Origin: Pseudomonas sp. PH1b
GTDB taxonomy: Bacteria > Pseudomonadota > Gammaproteobacteria > Pseudomonadales > Pseudomonadaceae
Direction of reading: 5' to 3'
NCBI RefSeq assembly: GCF_000633395.1
Contig: NZ_AYMU01000030.1
Coordinates: 59,882-123,881, forward strand
Length of the DNA: 64,000 nucleotides
Position 1 is the first letter of the stretch. Every line of letters starts with the position of its first letter. Positions 50,291 to 58,106 of the stretch are shown here, one piece after another. A model generated the notes under the pieces. That model was given only the letters and a program-made list of their open reading frames with translations, searched no databases and was not told the origin of the DNA. A program made the translations under genes and the position numbers.

Positions 50291-50836
50291 CTAGGACGGT
50301 TTTCCGGCCCCGGGACCGAACCGCTGAATGACTTTTCTTTCAAGACGCAGGGCGCAATGGCCCAGGGCCGCCTTGAGTTCCTTCTCCACCATCCGTGTGG
50401 AAATGCCGAAACGCTGGGAGATTTCCAGGTGCGGCGCCTCTTCCAGGCGCGCGGCAATAAAGATCTTGCGACGCCGCGCCGGCAGCTCGTAGAGGGCCTT
50501 GAGCAGGGTCTGGATTTCCTTCTGGCCACCCACCACCCGCGCCGGGTCCTGGGCGTCATCGGCGATCTGCAGCAATGCTTCGACTTCCTCGCCGGTGAGC
50601 AGGCGCGCGTCGGACTGGCGGCGGTCGGCGGCGATGTTCAGCGCCATGCGGTACAGGTAGGCATTGGGTTGCAACAGGTTCGGCGGCTCTTCCATGCGGT
50701 CGACCCGCAGGTAGGTTTCGTGCAGGACGTCGTTGGCCAGGTCCTCGGAGCCCAGGCGCCTGCGCAAGCGCACCCGAAAGTCCTCGTAGGACGTCAGGAA
50801 CAGCCTGACCATCGTACTCTGTCCGGTATTTTTCAT
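50291..50836 (-). CDS. vreI: ECF sigma factor VreI
   Basis: A 181-residue extracytoplasmic-function sigma factor of the iron-starvation type. Region 2 (DLANDVLHETYLRVDRM, NAYLYRMALNIAADRRQS) and region 4 (LPARRRKIFIAARLEEAPHLEISQRFGISTRMVEKELKAAL) are complete. The ATG at 50836 overlaps the vreA stop (ATGA); an upstream ATG at 50857 is less likely. In P. aeruginosa VreI, freed by VreR and with PhoB, drives hxc, lap and pdt genes; the arrangement here implies the same. Confidence 0.87.
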   Translation of the reverse strand: MKNTGQSTMVRLFLTSYEDFRVRLRRRLGSEDLANDVLHETYLRVDRMEEPPNLLQPNAYLYRMALNIAADRRQSDARLLTGEEVEALLQIADDAQDPARVVGGQKEIQTLLKALYELPARRRKIFIAARLEEAPHLEISQRFGISTRMVEKELKAALGHCALRLERKVIQRFGPGAGKPS

Positions 50837-51606
50837 ACCCCGGAAGCTCCTTCCCATTCCTTGCAGTCCATGCGTTTCCCTGTTGTGTCCGGTATCAAGA
50901 GTAAGGTCAGAGGCTGGCGCAGCGAGCTCGGCGCCGGGCGCTCGACCCGGGTGGCCGCCAGACCCAGCACCAGGGCCTCGTCACGCTGCAGGTCACCGGT
51001 GGAGCTCACCAGGCGACTGTGCTGCACCGCACCATCGGCGCCGATCCACAGCTGCAGCAAGGCGCGAAAACGCCCGGGCCGGGTCAAGGACGAACGACAC
51101 AGGCTACGCTCCACCGCCTGCTGCAAGGCACTGGCATAACTGCTGTTGAGCCTGGCCGCCCGGCGCGCTCCAGCCCCCTGCAGCGGCGGCACCGGCGTGG
51201 CCGGCGGCACCTGCAAGGTGAAGGCATCGCTGCGCGCATAACGGGCCATCAGGCCACTGCCCGCGAGCAAACCACTCAAGCCCTCGCGAGCGCTGTAGCG
51301 GCCCTTGATCCCCACCGAACGCCGGCCCCGGGTCAGCTCCCGGTCCACCAGCACCGCCATCCCGGTGGCACGGCTGAACCGCTCCAGAGCCTGCGCCAGG
51401 TCCTGCGCCGGGATATCCAGTGCCTGCAAGGCCTGGGAATCCACCCGCGGCGGCCCCTCGACAGCGGCCTGCGCCCACTCCTGCCGCACCAGCGCGAGCA
51501 ACGCGAAGCCCACCACACAGGTCGCCAAGCCCCCGCGCAATGAAGTCCATCGCCCGACCTGCGCTCTGCTTCGCTGCACGGTGGTCCAATCCCTGAAAAG
51601 CGTCAT
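50833..51606 (-). CDS. vreA: VreA receptor-like signalling protein (STN, no barrel)
   Basis: A 257-residue protein: a hydrophobic segment at 26-48 (signal or anchor), the secretin/TonB short N-terminal domain at about 58-133 (LDIPAQDLAQALERFSRATGMAVLVD), and a C-terminal TonB-like alpha-beta domain at about 155-240 (SYASALQQAVERSLC to RQPLTLLLIP). There is no beta-barrel, as known for VreA of P. aeruginosa, which signals to VreR from the periplasm. It is first of the vreA-vreI-vreR unit. The TonB-C-like end is unusual for a receptor-type partner. Confidence 0.85.
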   Translation of the reverse strand: MTLFRDWTTVQRSRAQVGRWTSLRGGLATCVVGFALLALVRQEWAQAAVEGPPRVDSQALQALDIPAQDLAQALERFSRATGMAVLVDRELTRGRRSVGIKGRYSAREGLSGLLAGSGLMARYARSDAFTLQVPPATPVPPLQGAGARRAARLNSSYASALQQAVERSLCRSSLTRPGRFRALLQLWIGADGAVQHSRLVSSTGDLQRDEALVLGLAATRVERPAPSSLRQPLTLLLIPDTTGKRMDCKEWEGASGV

Positions 51607-51733
51607 CCTGAGGCCAGTTTATGAATCTGGTGTTACGGCCACGGCAAAAAAACCATCACTTTTTCAGCGCCCGGTTTGCACTACACTCGGCCGGCATCGA
51701 GGCCCGCTTTCCCGGGCCTGCCAGGAGGCCAGG

Positions 51734-52048
51734 ATGAAACGATTAAGCCGATACACCGCAGCGTGCCTGCTGCTCAGTGCCCTGCCCTGGACGCTGCAGG
51801 CCGAAGAAGCCAGTGAGGGGTGCGTGGAGGTCAGCGTCGGAGGCTACAAGGCCCCCGACTACAACTGCCTGAGCAAACAGATGGGCAACAACCCGGAGGC
51901 GGCCAAGGCGGCCCAGGCCAATCAGCAGGCCCTGCAGGACCCGGTGAACAAGCGTCCGCCCAATCAGGTCGGTCTGGCCACGCCGGCGGCCACCAGTGTG
52001 CGCATGGGCAATACCTTCGGCACCTCGGTCAAGCCGCAACGGCCCTGA
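51734..52048 (+). CDS. small secreted protein of unknown function
   Basis: A 104-residue protein with a Sec signal (MKRLSRYTAACLLLSALPWTLQA, cut about residue 23) and AGGA before the ATG. The mature part has two cysteines (GCVEVSVGGYKAPDYNC) and a Gln/Asn/Pro-rich tail. It is divergent from vreA across 127 bases, so it may share regulation with the phosphate locus. No family is recognised; it could be a periplasmic or exported substrate. Confidence 0.7.
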   Translation: MKRLSRYTAACLLLSALPWTLQAEEASEGCVEVSVGGYKAPDYNCLSKQMGNNPEAAKAAQANQQALQDPVNKRPPNQVGLATPAATSVRMGNTFGTSVKPQRP

Positions 52049-52078
52049 GGGAGCGCCACTTGCGCAGCGCCTGGTGAA

Positions 52079-52705
52079 TCAGGCAGCCCACTGCCGGGCG
52101 ACCTGCTGCAACTCGATACGCGCCCGCTCCAGGGCCTCGGTACGGGCCTCGGGGTTGGCGAACTGCAGGGGCTGGGCATCGACGAACTGCGGATGTTGCA
52201 CGCCGATAAAGGCGAAGGCCGCCCGCAGCGCCGGGGTCAAGGCATCCATCCAGGCCATGGGGTTGCCCGGACGCAGGTCGGCGCCGCGGCTGGTGAGAAA
52301 CAGCACCTTCTGCCGAGTCAACTGGCCAACGATGCCTTCAGGGGTGTTGAGATAAGTCAGCTCGGTGCGGGTAATGCTGTCGATGAACGCCTTGAAGGTC
52401 GACGGCATCGACCAGTTGTACATGGGCATGGCGAACAGGCAGGCGTCGGCCTCCATCACTCGCCGGCACAAGGCATCGGACGCCGCCAGGGTCTGGCGCA
52501 TGGCCGCGGTGCGCGCCTCGGGGGCGGTGTAGGTGGCGATGGCGAACGCCTCGGTCACCGCCTCCGGCGCCTCCTGGGCCAGGTCCAGGTAATCGATCTC
52601 CAGGTTCAGGCCCTGGTCCTGCAACTGCTCAATGAAAAAGCGCCCCAGGGCGCGGGAATTGGAACGCTCGCCCTTGGCGCTGGCGTCGACGTGCAACAGC
52701 TTCAT
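52079..52705 (-). CDS. FMN-dependent NADH-azoreductase family protein
   Basis: A 208-residue flavodoxin-fold reductase (AzoR family), with AMPMYNWSMPSTFKAFID and FLTSRGADLRPGNPM at the FMN-binding loops. It is only 30-40 percent like the first azoreductase by eye, a different branch. It lies 36 bases after a CMD-family gene on the same strand, probably one transcript. Cytoplasmic; probably a quinone or electrophile reductase. Confidence 0.85.
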   Translation of the reverse strand: MKLLHVDASAKGERSNSRALGRFFIEQLQDQGLNLEIDYLDLAQEAPEAVTEAFAIATYTAPEARTAAMRQTLAASDALCRRVMEADACLFAMPMYNWSMPSTFKAFIDSITRTELTYLNTPEGIVGQLTRQKVLFLTSRGADLRPGNPMAWMDALTPALRAAFAFIGVQHPQFVDAQPLQFANPEARTEALERARIELQQVARQWAA

Positions 52706-52741
52706 GCGGGATACCTGTATTGCGGAGTTGATAAAACGGAG

Positions 52742-53182
52742 TCATTCGCTGGGTTGCTGGCCGAAGCTCACGGCCAGGCGGTTCCAGCAGTTGATGGTGG
52801 CGATGGCCAGGGTCAGGTCCACCAGTTCGCGCTCGCTGAACTGTTCCCGGGCCCGGGCATAGAGCTCATCCGGGACGCCCGCGGCCGGCAGCAGGGTCAC
52901 CGACTCGCACCAGGCCAGGGCGGCGCGCTCCCGAGGCGTGAAGAACCCCGAGTCGCGCCACACGCTCAAGGCATACAGGCGCCGCTCGCTTTCCCCCTGG
53001 CGCCGTGCCTCGACTGCGTGCATGTCACTGCAGAAGGCGCACTGATTGAGCTGGGAGACGCGAATCTTCACCAGTTCCAGCAGGGGTTTGTCGATGGACA
53101 GCCCAAGGCTCACGGCCTCCAGCATCAGCAAGCCCTTGAGGGCCTCCGGCGAGGCGCTGTAGTAATCCAGGCGCGGTGGCAT
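52742..53182 (-). CDS. carboxymuconolactone decarboxylase/AhpD-family protein
   Basis: A 146-residue helical protein of the CMD/AhpD family. The redox CxxCxxxH core CAFCSDMH lies at residues 48-55, which indicates an AhpD-like peroxidase-type member rather than a decarboxylase. It heads a probable two-gene unit with the azoreductase-like gene. Genes of this kind commonly accompany MocR regulators, and one lies 1.7 kb away. Confidence 0.88.
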   Translation of the reverse strand: MPPRLDYYSASPEALKGLLMLEAVSLGLSIDKPLLELVKIRVSQLNQCAFCSDMHAVEARRQGESERRLYALSVWRDSGFFTPRERAALAWCESVTLLPAAGVPDELYARAREQFSERELVDLTLAIATINCWNRLAVSFGQQPSE

Positions 53183-53251
53183 GGGTCAAACCTCTGGCGG
53201 TCAACGGGAGCGCACAGGCTAAAGGTGCGGCCGAAAATGCCCTATAGCCAA

Positions 53252-53269
53252 TCCCGGGTTTTCCCGGGA
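53252..53269. repeat. inverted repeat in the CMD-glycosyltransferase gap
   Basis: TCCCGGG-TTTT-CCCGGGA, a perfect seven-base stem with a four-base loop, in the 257-base divergent gap (53183-53439). It may be an operator or hairpin; no regulator is tied to it. Confidence 0.4.
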
Positions 53270-53439
53270 GACCACTGCCCTCGCGGCGCCCCCTGCAACA
53301 TCCACCTGACCCGCCCGGCATCGCCGCGAAACGCCGCCGGAGGCCGTACCTGTCGCACGCCTGAACAGTCATTGAGGCTGTATGGTGCGATCTGAAACGG
53401 CCGTTATATGATCCGTTTTTTTTTTGAACAGTTGAAAGC

Positions 53440-54801
53440 ATGGACGTTTTGAAACGACAGGTATTGCACAAACCCTGCCTCAGTATCTTCCTGGTCGCGC
53501 TGGCGGTTTTCATGGGCTTGCAGTACAAGGCTGCGATCCTCAACTACACCACTCGCTTTGTCGATTTTGCCCAGTACATGCTGTACCACGGCATGACCCT
53601 GTTCCCGATCTCCGACGACTTGCAGCCCTACCCCGACTACACCATTGCCAATACCTGGCTGATGTACCTGGCCTCCCTGCCCACGGGGCGAGTGTCGATC
53701 CTGTCGATGGGCCTGCCCTATTGCATTGCCGCGGCGCTGATCCTGGTGTTCATCTACAAGCTCGGGGCCCTGCATGAGAAGCGCTGGGGGCTGTGCGCGG
53801 TGCTGTTCTCACTGTTCACCTGGGCCTTCCTGGACAGCGTCAATTCCCTGGCCCTGGATGTCTATCCGGCGCTGTTCGCCCTGCTGAGCTTCTACCTGTG
53901 CTACGCCACCGACCTGAAGCAGAAACCCTCGCGCCAGGGCCTGGTGTACCTGGCCCTGGCCCTGGGGTTCGCGTTTCGCGGGCCTATCGGCCTGATCGGC
54001 CCGGCGATCGTGGTCGCGGCCTATTTCCTGCTGAGCCGGCAATGGCGCAGGCTGCTGGTGTTCTCGCTGGTCTCGGGGCTGATCTTCATCGTCGCCGTGG
54101 CCTTGCTGGCGTGGGCCGCCCATGTGCAGGGCGGCGCGGCCTTCATGCAGGAAGTGCTGATGATGCAGGGGCTGGAGCGCATCGCCAGCGACCACGCGCC
54201 CCGCTATTACTTCTACTTCAGCGCCGGGCTGTTGACCTACGGTGTCACGGTGTTCTTCGCCGTGATCGTGATCGCCCGCAAGTACAGGCACTTTTTCCAG
54301 GCGAAGCGAACGCCCGAGACCAGCCTGCTGCTGTACCTCAGTGCCTGGTTCCTGGCCCTGATTGTGTTCTTCACCATCCCCAACTCGAAGAAGGCCCGCT
54401 ACATCCTGTCCATCACTCCGGCCATCTCGCTGCTGGCGGCTTATATCTTCATCGACAAGAGCGGCGTATTTCTCGCGGCCAGGAACTGGATGCTGCGCTT
54501 CTGCCTGAGGCTGCCGCTGGCCATACCGGGCCTGGTCCTGGTGGCCTGCCTCTACAACCACTTCGCCACAACGCCTGTGCAACCGAACTACCTCGGCCTC
54601 TTCGCCAGCTTCATGGTGCTGGCGGCAATGCGCCATGTGATTGTCCGGCAGGGCGGCGAGCATCCCCATCGCGAGCTGATCATCCTTGGCTTCGGCGCCC
54701 TGACCTTCCTCTGCCTGGATGGCTTTTTCTTCAACGCCATCACCTATCACCTGGAACTGGCCAAAGAACCCACTCCCAAGTTCCTGCCCTATTGGTTCTG
54801 A
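53440..54801 (+). CDS. GT-C (ArnT-like) inner-membrane glycosyltransferase
   Basis: A 453-residue protein with about eleven to twelve hydrophobic segments. The first periplasmic loop contains TRFVDFAQYMLYHG, matching the acidic loop of ArnT/PMT-type transferases, and the later FFTIPNSKKARYILSITPAISLLAAYI is the family's KxxRYxLPxxP-like motif. Such enzymes use a lipid-linked sugar to modify lipid A, proteins or glycans on the periplasmic face. It is alone between divergent and downstream genes, with a T-rich leader (53410-53422). Substrate unknown. Confidence 0.82.
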   Translation: MDVLKRQVLHKPCLSIFLVALAVFMGLQYKAAILNYTTRFVDFAQYMLYHGMTLFPISDDLQPYPDYTIANTWLMYLASLPTGRVSILSMGLPYCIAAALILVFIYKLGALHEKRWGLCAVLFSLFTWAFLDSVNSLALDVYPALFALLSFYLCYATDLKQKPSRQGLVYLALALGFAFRGPIGLIGPAIVVAAYFLLSRQWRRLLVFSLVSGLIFIVAVALLAWAAHVQGGAAFMQEVLMMQGLERIASDHAPRYYFYFSAGLLTYGVTVFFAVIVIARKYRHFFQAKRTPETSLLLYLSAWFLALIVFFTIPNSKKARYILSITPAISLLAAYIFIDKSGVFLAARNWMLRFCLRLPLAIPGLVLVACLYNHFATTPVQPNYLGLFASFMVLAAMRHVIVRQGGEHPHRELIILGFGALTFLCLDGFFFNAITYHLELAKEPTPKFLPYWF

Positions 54802-54808
54802 AGCTGCG

Positions 54809-54834
54809 GGCACCGGGCCGCAGTGCCCGGTGCC
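54809..54834 (+). terminator. possible terminator after the glycosyltransferase gene
   Basis: GGCACCGGG and CCCGGTGCC form a perfect nine-base stem with an eight-base loop, seven bases after the stop. No T-run follows, so efficiency is uncertain. Confidence 0.4.
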
Positions 54835-54896
54835 GACTACACGAAGCCCCTGGGGACGAGTAACCTTGCGCCCATGAATCAGCGTCAGGTGGGGCA

Positions 54897-56330
54897 ATGG
54901 AACTTCATATAGTGATCAACGGCCGCAAGGATCTGGCCCAGCAGCTGTACCAGCAATTGCGCGATGCCATCGAATCCGGGCGCCTGGTTGCCGGCACCCA
55001 ATTGCCTCCCAGCCGCCTGCTGGCCGAGCAACTGGGCATCTCGCGCAAGACCGTCTCCGACACCTACGCTGCGCTGACCTACGAAAACTACCTGGTGGGC
55101 AAGATTGGCCGCGGCACCTTCGTCACCCCGCGGCCGGTCAAGACCGAACGCAAGCAAGGCGCCCAGGACCTGGCCTGCGCCCACAGCCTGGCGCGCTGGC
55201 AGGCACTGCCCTCGCCCCTGCCTCACCCGACCCTGGAAGGCACCCTGCGCTACGAGTTCATCGGCGGCGCCACCAGCCGCGCCCAGTTCCCCCAGGAAGA
55301 CTGGCGCCGCTGCACCCAGGACGCCCTGCGGCGCATGGCCCAGAGCGGCGGTTTCTACAGTCAGGCCGAAGGCCTGCCGGCCCTGCGCAGCGCCATCGCT
55401 GGGCACGTGGCCTTCTCCCGGGGGGTGGTCTGCAGCGACCAGGACCTGGTGGTGTGCAACGGCGCGCAGCAGGCCCTGGACCTGATCGCCCGGGTGGTGC
55501 TGGAACCCGGCAGCCTGGTGGCCATGGAAGACCCCGGCTACACCCCGGCGCGCTTGCTGTTCAGCGCCCAGGGAGCCCGGGTGGTGGGCATTCCGGTAGA
55601 CGAAGAAGGCATCCAGGTGGCGTTGATACCCGACGGGGTGCGGCTGATCTACGTCACCCCGTCCCACCAGTTTCCGCTGGGCATGCCCATGAGCCAGGCC
55701 CGCCGCGAAGCGCTGCTGGAGCGCGCCAGGGCGCTGGGGGCGATCATCATCGAAGACGATTACGACAGCGAGTTCCGCTACGAAGGCCGGCCCACCGATT
55801 CCCTGCAGAGCCAGGACAGCCACGGCATGGTGGCCTATGTCGGGACCTTCTCCAAAAGCATGCTGGCGCAGCTGCGCCTGGGCTACGCGGTGCTGCCGCC
55901 GGCGATCCTCGCGGCGGTGATCAAGGCCAAGCAGCTCAGTGACTGCCACACCCCGACCCTGGGCCAATGGGCCCTGGCCAAGTTCATCAACGACGGCTGC
56001 CTGCAAAAACACATCCGCCGTTGCCATGGGGTGTATGCCGGGCGCCGGGAACGCATCCTCCAGCGCCTGCAGGGCGACCTGGCGCCCTGGTTGCAGGCGG
56101 TGCCCTGCACCGCCGGGTTCCACATGGCGGCACTGTGCAAGGTGCCGGTGAACATCCCACTGCTGCTGGAGCTGGCGAAGAAGGTCGAAGTGGGCCTCTA
56201 TTCCCTGCATCACTTCTTCCATGACACCCCGGTACGCGACGGCCTGATCATCGGCTTCGGCGCCATCGAGACCCTGGACATCGACCCGGCCCTGGACAAG
56301 GTGCGCGACATCCTGCGGCAGATCGCCTGA
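54897..56330 (+). CDS. MocR-type GntR/aminotransferase regulator
   Basis: A 477-residue regulator: an N-terminal GntR winged HTH (residues 9-75, DLAQQLYQQLRDAIESGRLVAGTQLPPSRLLAEQLGISRKTVSDTYAAL) fused to a fold-I aminotransferase domain. The PLP-binding Lys320 sits in GTFSKSMLAQLRLGY, and the Asp of DDYDSEFRY is also present. Such proteins (PdxR, GabR) sense PLP or an amine adduct. Flanking genes for CMD/azoreductase and cupin proteins are candidates for its regulon; the glycosyltransferase lies between. Confidence 0.92.
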   Translation: MELHIVINGRKDLAQQLYQQLRDAIESGRLVAGTQLPPSRLLAEQLGISRKTVSDTYAALTYENYLVGKIGRGTFVTPRPVKTERKQGAQDLACAHSLARWQALPSPLPHPTLEGTLRYEFIGGATSRAQFPQEDWRRCTQDALRRMAQSGGFYSQAEGLPALRSAIAGHVAFSRGVVCSDQDLVVCNGAQQALDLIARVVLEPGSLVAMEDPGYTPARLLFSAQGARVVGIPVDEEGIQVALIPDGVRLIYVTPSHQFPLGMPMSQARREALLERARALGAIIIEDDYDSEFRYEGRPTDSLQSQDSHGMVAYVGTFSKSMLAQLRLGYAVLPPAILAAVIKAKQLSDCHTPTLGQWALAKFINDGCLQKHIRRCHGVYAGRRERILQRLQGDLAPWLQAVPCTAGFHMAALCKVPVNIPLLLELAKKVEVGLYSLHHFFHDTPVRDGLIIGFGAIETLDIDPALDKVRDILRQIA

Positions 56331-56452
56331 GCCCGGGGCCTTGCTTGCGCCACGTCGGCATTGGTCTGGTGTTCTTTGCCGGGATTGGTTATCGGACTTC
56401 GGCGGTCGAGGGCTTAGCCTGGCTCCACCTCAACCTGCTGGAGAAACTGAAG

Positions 56453-56863
56453 ATGAAAGCCCTGACTGGTGCCCTCGCCGCCCTGGCCCTGATGACCTCC
56501 CTGGGCGCCGTCGCCAACGACCCGGTGTACGGCCAGGAAAAACTGGCGGTGCTGCAAGACCACGCACTGGCCAATCTGCCGGGCAAGAAGGTCATGATGC
56601 TCACCGTCGACTACGCCCCGGGCCAGGCCACCGTGCCTCACCGGCATGCCGGCGCGGCCATGGCCTATGTGCTGCAAGGCGCCATCACCTCCCAGGTCAA
56701 CGATGGCCCGAGCATCACCTACAAGGCCGGGGAGTCCTGGTTCGAACCCGCCGGTTCGCAGCATCCGCTGTCGGCCAACGCCAGCCAGACCGAGCCGGCC
56801 AAGCTGCTGGTGTTCATGCTGATGGACGCCAAGGATGAAGTGCTGACGCCCCTGGCCCATTGA
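56453..56863 (+). CDS. secreted cupin-fold protein
   Basis: A 136-residue protein with a Sec signal (MKALTGALAALALMTSLGAVA) and a single cupin domain; the metal site HRHAG is followed by the usual strand (AMAYVLQGAITSQV), and the later WFEPAGSQHPLS completes the metal ligands. Small periplasmic cupins often neighbour MocR genes with CMD and reductase genes. It probably binds a metal and a small ligand; no enzyme activity can be assigned. Confidence 0.85.
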   Translation: MKALTGALAALALMTSLGAVANDPVYGQEKLAVLQDHALANLPGKKVMMLTVDYAPGQATVPHRHAGAAMAYVLQGAITSQVNDGPSITYKAGESWFEPAGSQHPLSANASQTEPAKLLVFMLMDAKDEVLTPLAH

Positions 56864-57189
56864 GCCCCTGCAACCCATGACTCGTATCGGGCCCTCGGGG
56901 CGAGGCTCGATACGGCCACGGGCTTGTGCGAGGCGCATCATGCAAAATTTGGTAACACTCCCTGACAGCCCCGGCCATGAAACCGATCCCAGCTCGTGCT
57001 GTCACATTGCAATCGGTCAAGGCCGGGATCATCCATTGAGGATTGCAGTGGCCGCTCGCGGCCCGTACTGCGGGCACCGTTGACCGTATGCAAGCCCCTG
57101 CAAAGGGCCTCGATGCCCCGGTTTACCGGCGCGTGCATCCTGCCTGCGCAGCATGCCGCCTCCCCCTATCCAGGCTGAAAGAGCGAACC
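56864..57189. other. gap between the cupin and META genes
   Basis: A 326-base gap with no supported gene. It contains a spaced inverted pair CGTATCG/CGATACG (about 56883-56915) just after the cupin stop, which could be a weak terminator hairpin. No other signal was recognised. Confidence 0.4.
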
Positions 57190-58002
57190 ATGAAGCAAAA
57201 TATTCTCCTAGTCTCCGTCTGCGCTGCCCTGCTCCAGGCCTGCGCCCCGGTCTCTACCTCTCATGAAGGATCGCCTTCCGTGCCCGTTACCAGCACCTCC
57301 GCCACGGCCCAGCCGGCGCTCTCTGCCTACTACTGGAACCTGGTCTCGGCGACCGACGCCTCGGGCCAGCCCATCGCAGCCCTGAACAAAGGCATCGAAC
57401 GCAAGCTGCGGCTGAACTTCGCCGACCAGCGCCTGAACATCAGCGGCGGCTGCAACGGCCAGTTCGGCGGCTATCGCTATGAAAACGGCGTACTGCACAT
57501 CACCCAGATGGCCTCCACCATGATGGCCTGCGAGCGCAGCCTGATGGAGCTGGACGCGGAAATCGGCCGGCGCCTCAAGGGCGAGTTGCGGACCGCCCTC
57601 ACCACCGACGGCGCCGAGCCCAGCCTGCAGCTGACCACCCAGGACGGCGCCGTGCTCACCTTCGCCGGTGAAGCCACCCCCGAGACCCGCTATGGCAGCC
57701 AGGGCGAGATTCGCTTCCTGGAAGTGGCCGCCAGCACCGTCAAGTGCAGCCACCCGCTGATCCCCAACTACCAGTGCCTGCAGGTGCGCGAGCGCCGCTA
57801 TGACGCTGCCGGCCTGCAACTGCCGACCCAGGATCAGTGGCACCCGCTGTACCAGTCCATCGAGGGCTACGAGCACCAGGACGGCGTGCGCAACGTGCTG
57901 CGGGTCAAGCAGTACCAGTGGAAGAACCCGCCGGCCGACGCCCCGTCCACGGTCTACGTGCTGGACATGGTGGTCGAGCAGGACGCCTCGGGCAAACACT
58001 GA
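57190..58002 (+). CDS. META and DUF4377 domain lipoprotein
   Basis: A 270-residue envelope lipoprotein: lipobox LLQAC at about residue 18. Residues 45-160 are a META/HslJ domain (YYWNLVSATDASGQPI, LRLNFADQRLNISGGCNGQFGGY, MASTMMACERSLMELD), and the C-terminal 95 residues a DUF4377 domain (TVKCSHPLIPNYQCLQVRER, YQSIEGYEHQDGVRNVLRVKQYQW). HslJ-type domains relate to heat shock and novobiocin resistance. The long open frame upstream is a shadow; the ATG at 57190 begins the signal. Confidence 0.9.
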   Translation: MKQNILLVSVCAALLQACAPVSTSHEGSPSVPVTSTSATAQPALSAYYWNLVSATDASGQPIAALNKGIERKLRLNFADQRLNISGGCNGQFGGYRYENGVLHITQMASTMMACERSLMELDAEIGRRLKGELRTALTTDGAEPSLQLTTQDGAVLTFAGEATPETRYGSQGEIRFLEVAASTVKCSHPLIPNYQCLQVRERRYDAAGLQLPTQDQWHPLYQSIEGYEHQDGVRNVLRVKQYQWKNPPADAPSTVYVLDMVVEQDASGKH

Positions 58003-58049
58003 TCGGTTGCGCCACGGCGCGGCTCGCGCCGGCATGATCGACAGCCAAT

Positions 58050-58085
58050 AAAAAAGCCCCGTATCGACAGATACGGGGCTTTTTT
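58050..58085. terminator. bidirectional terminator between the META gene and gdhB
   Basis: AGCCCCGTATC-GACA-GATACGGGGCT, an eleven-base perfect stem flanked by A-rich and T-rich runs, serving both convergent genes. Confidence 0.93.
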
Positions 58086-58106
58086 GGTTAGGGCGGGATC
58101 AGGCCG

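Noticed and set aside
51621..51638. A PHO-box-like match upstream of vreA
   Set aside because: Only about eight of fourteen positions fit and it ends 15 bases before the start codon, leaving no room for a promoter.
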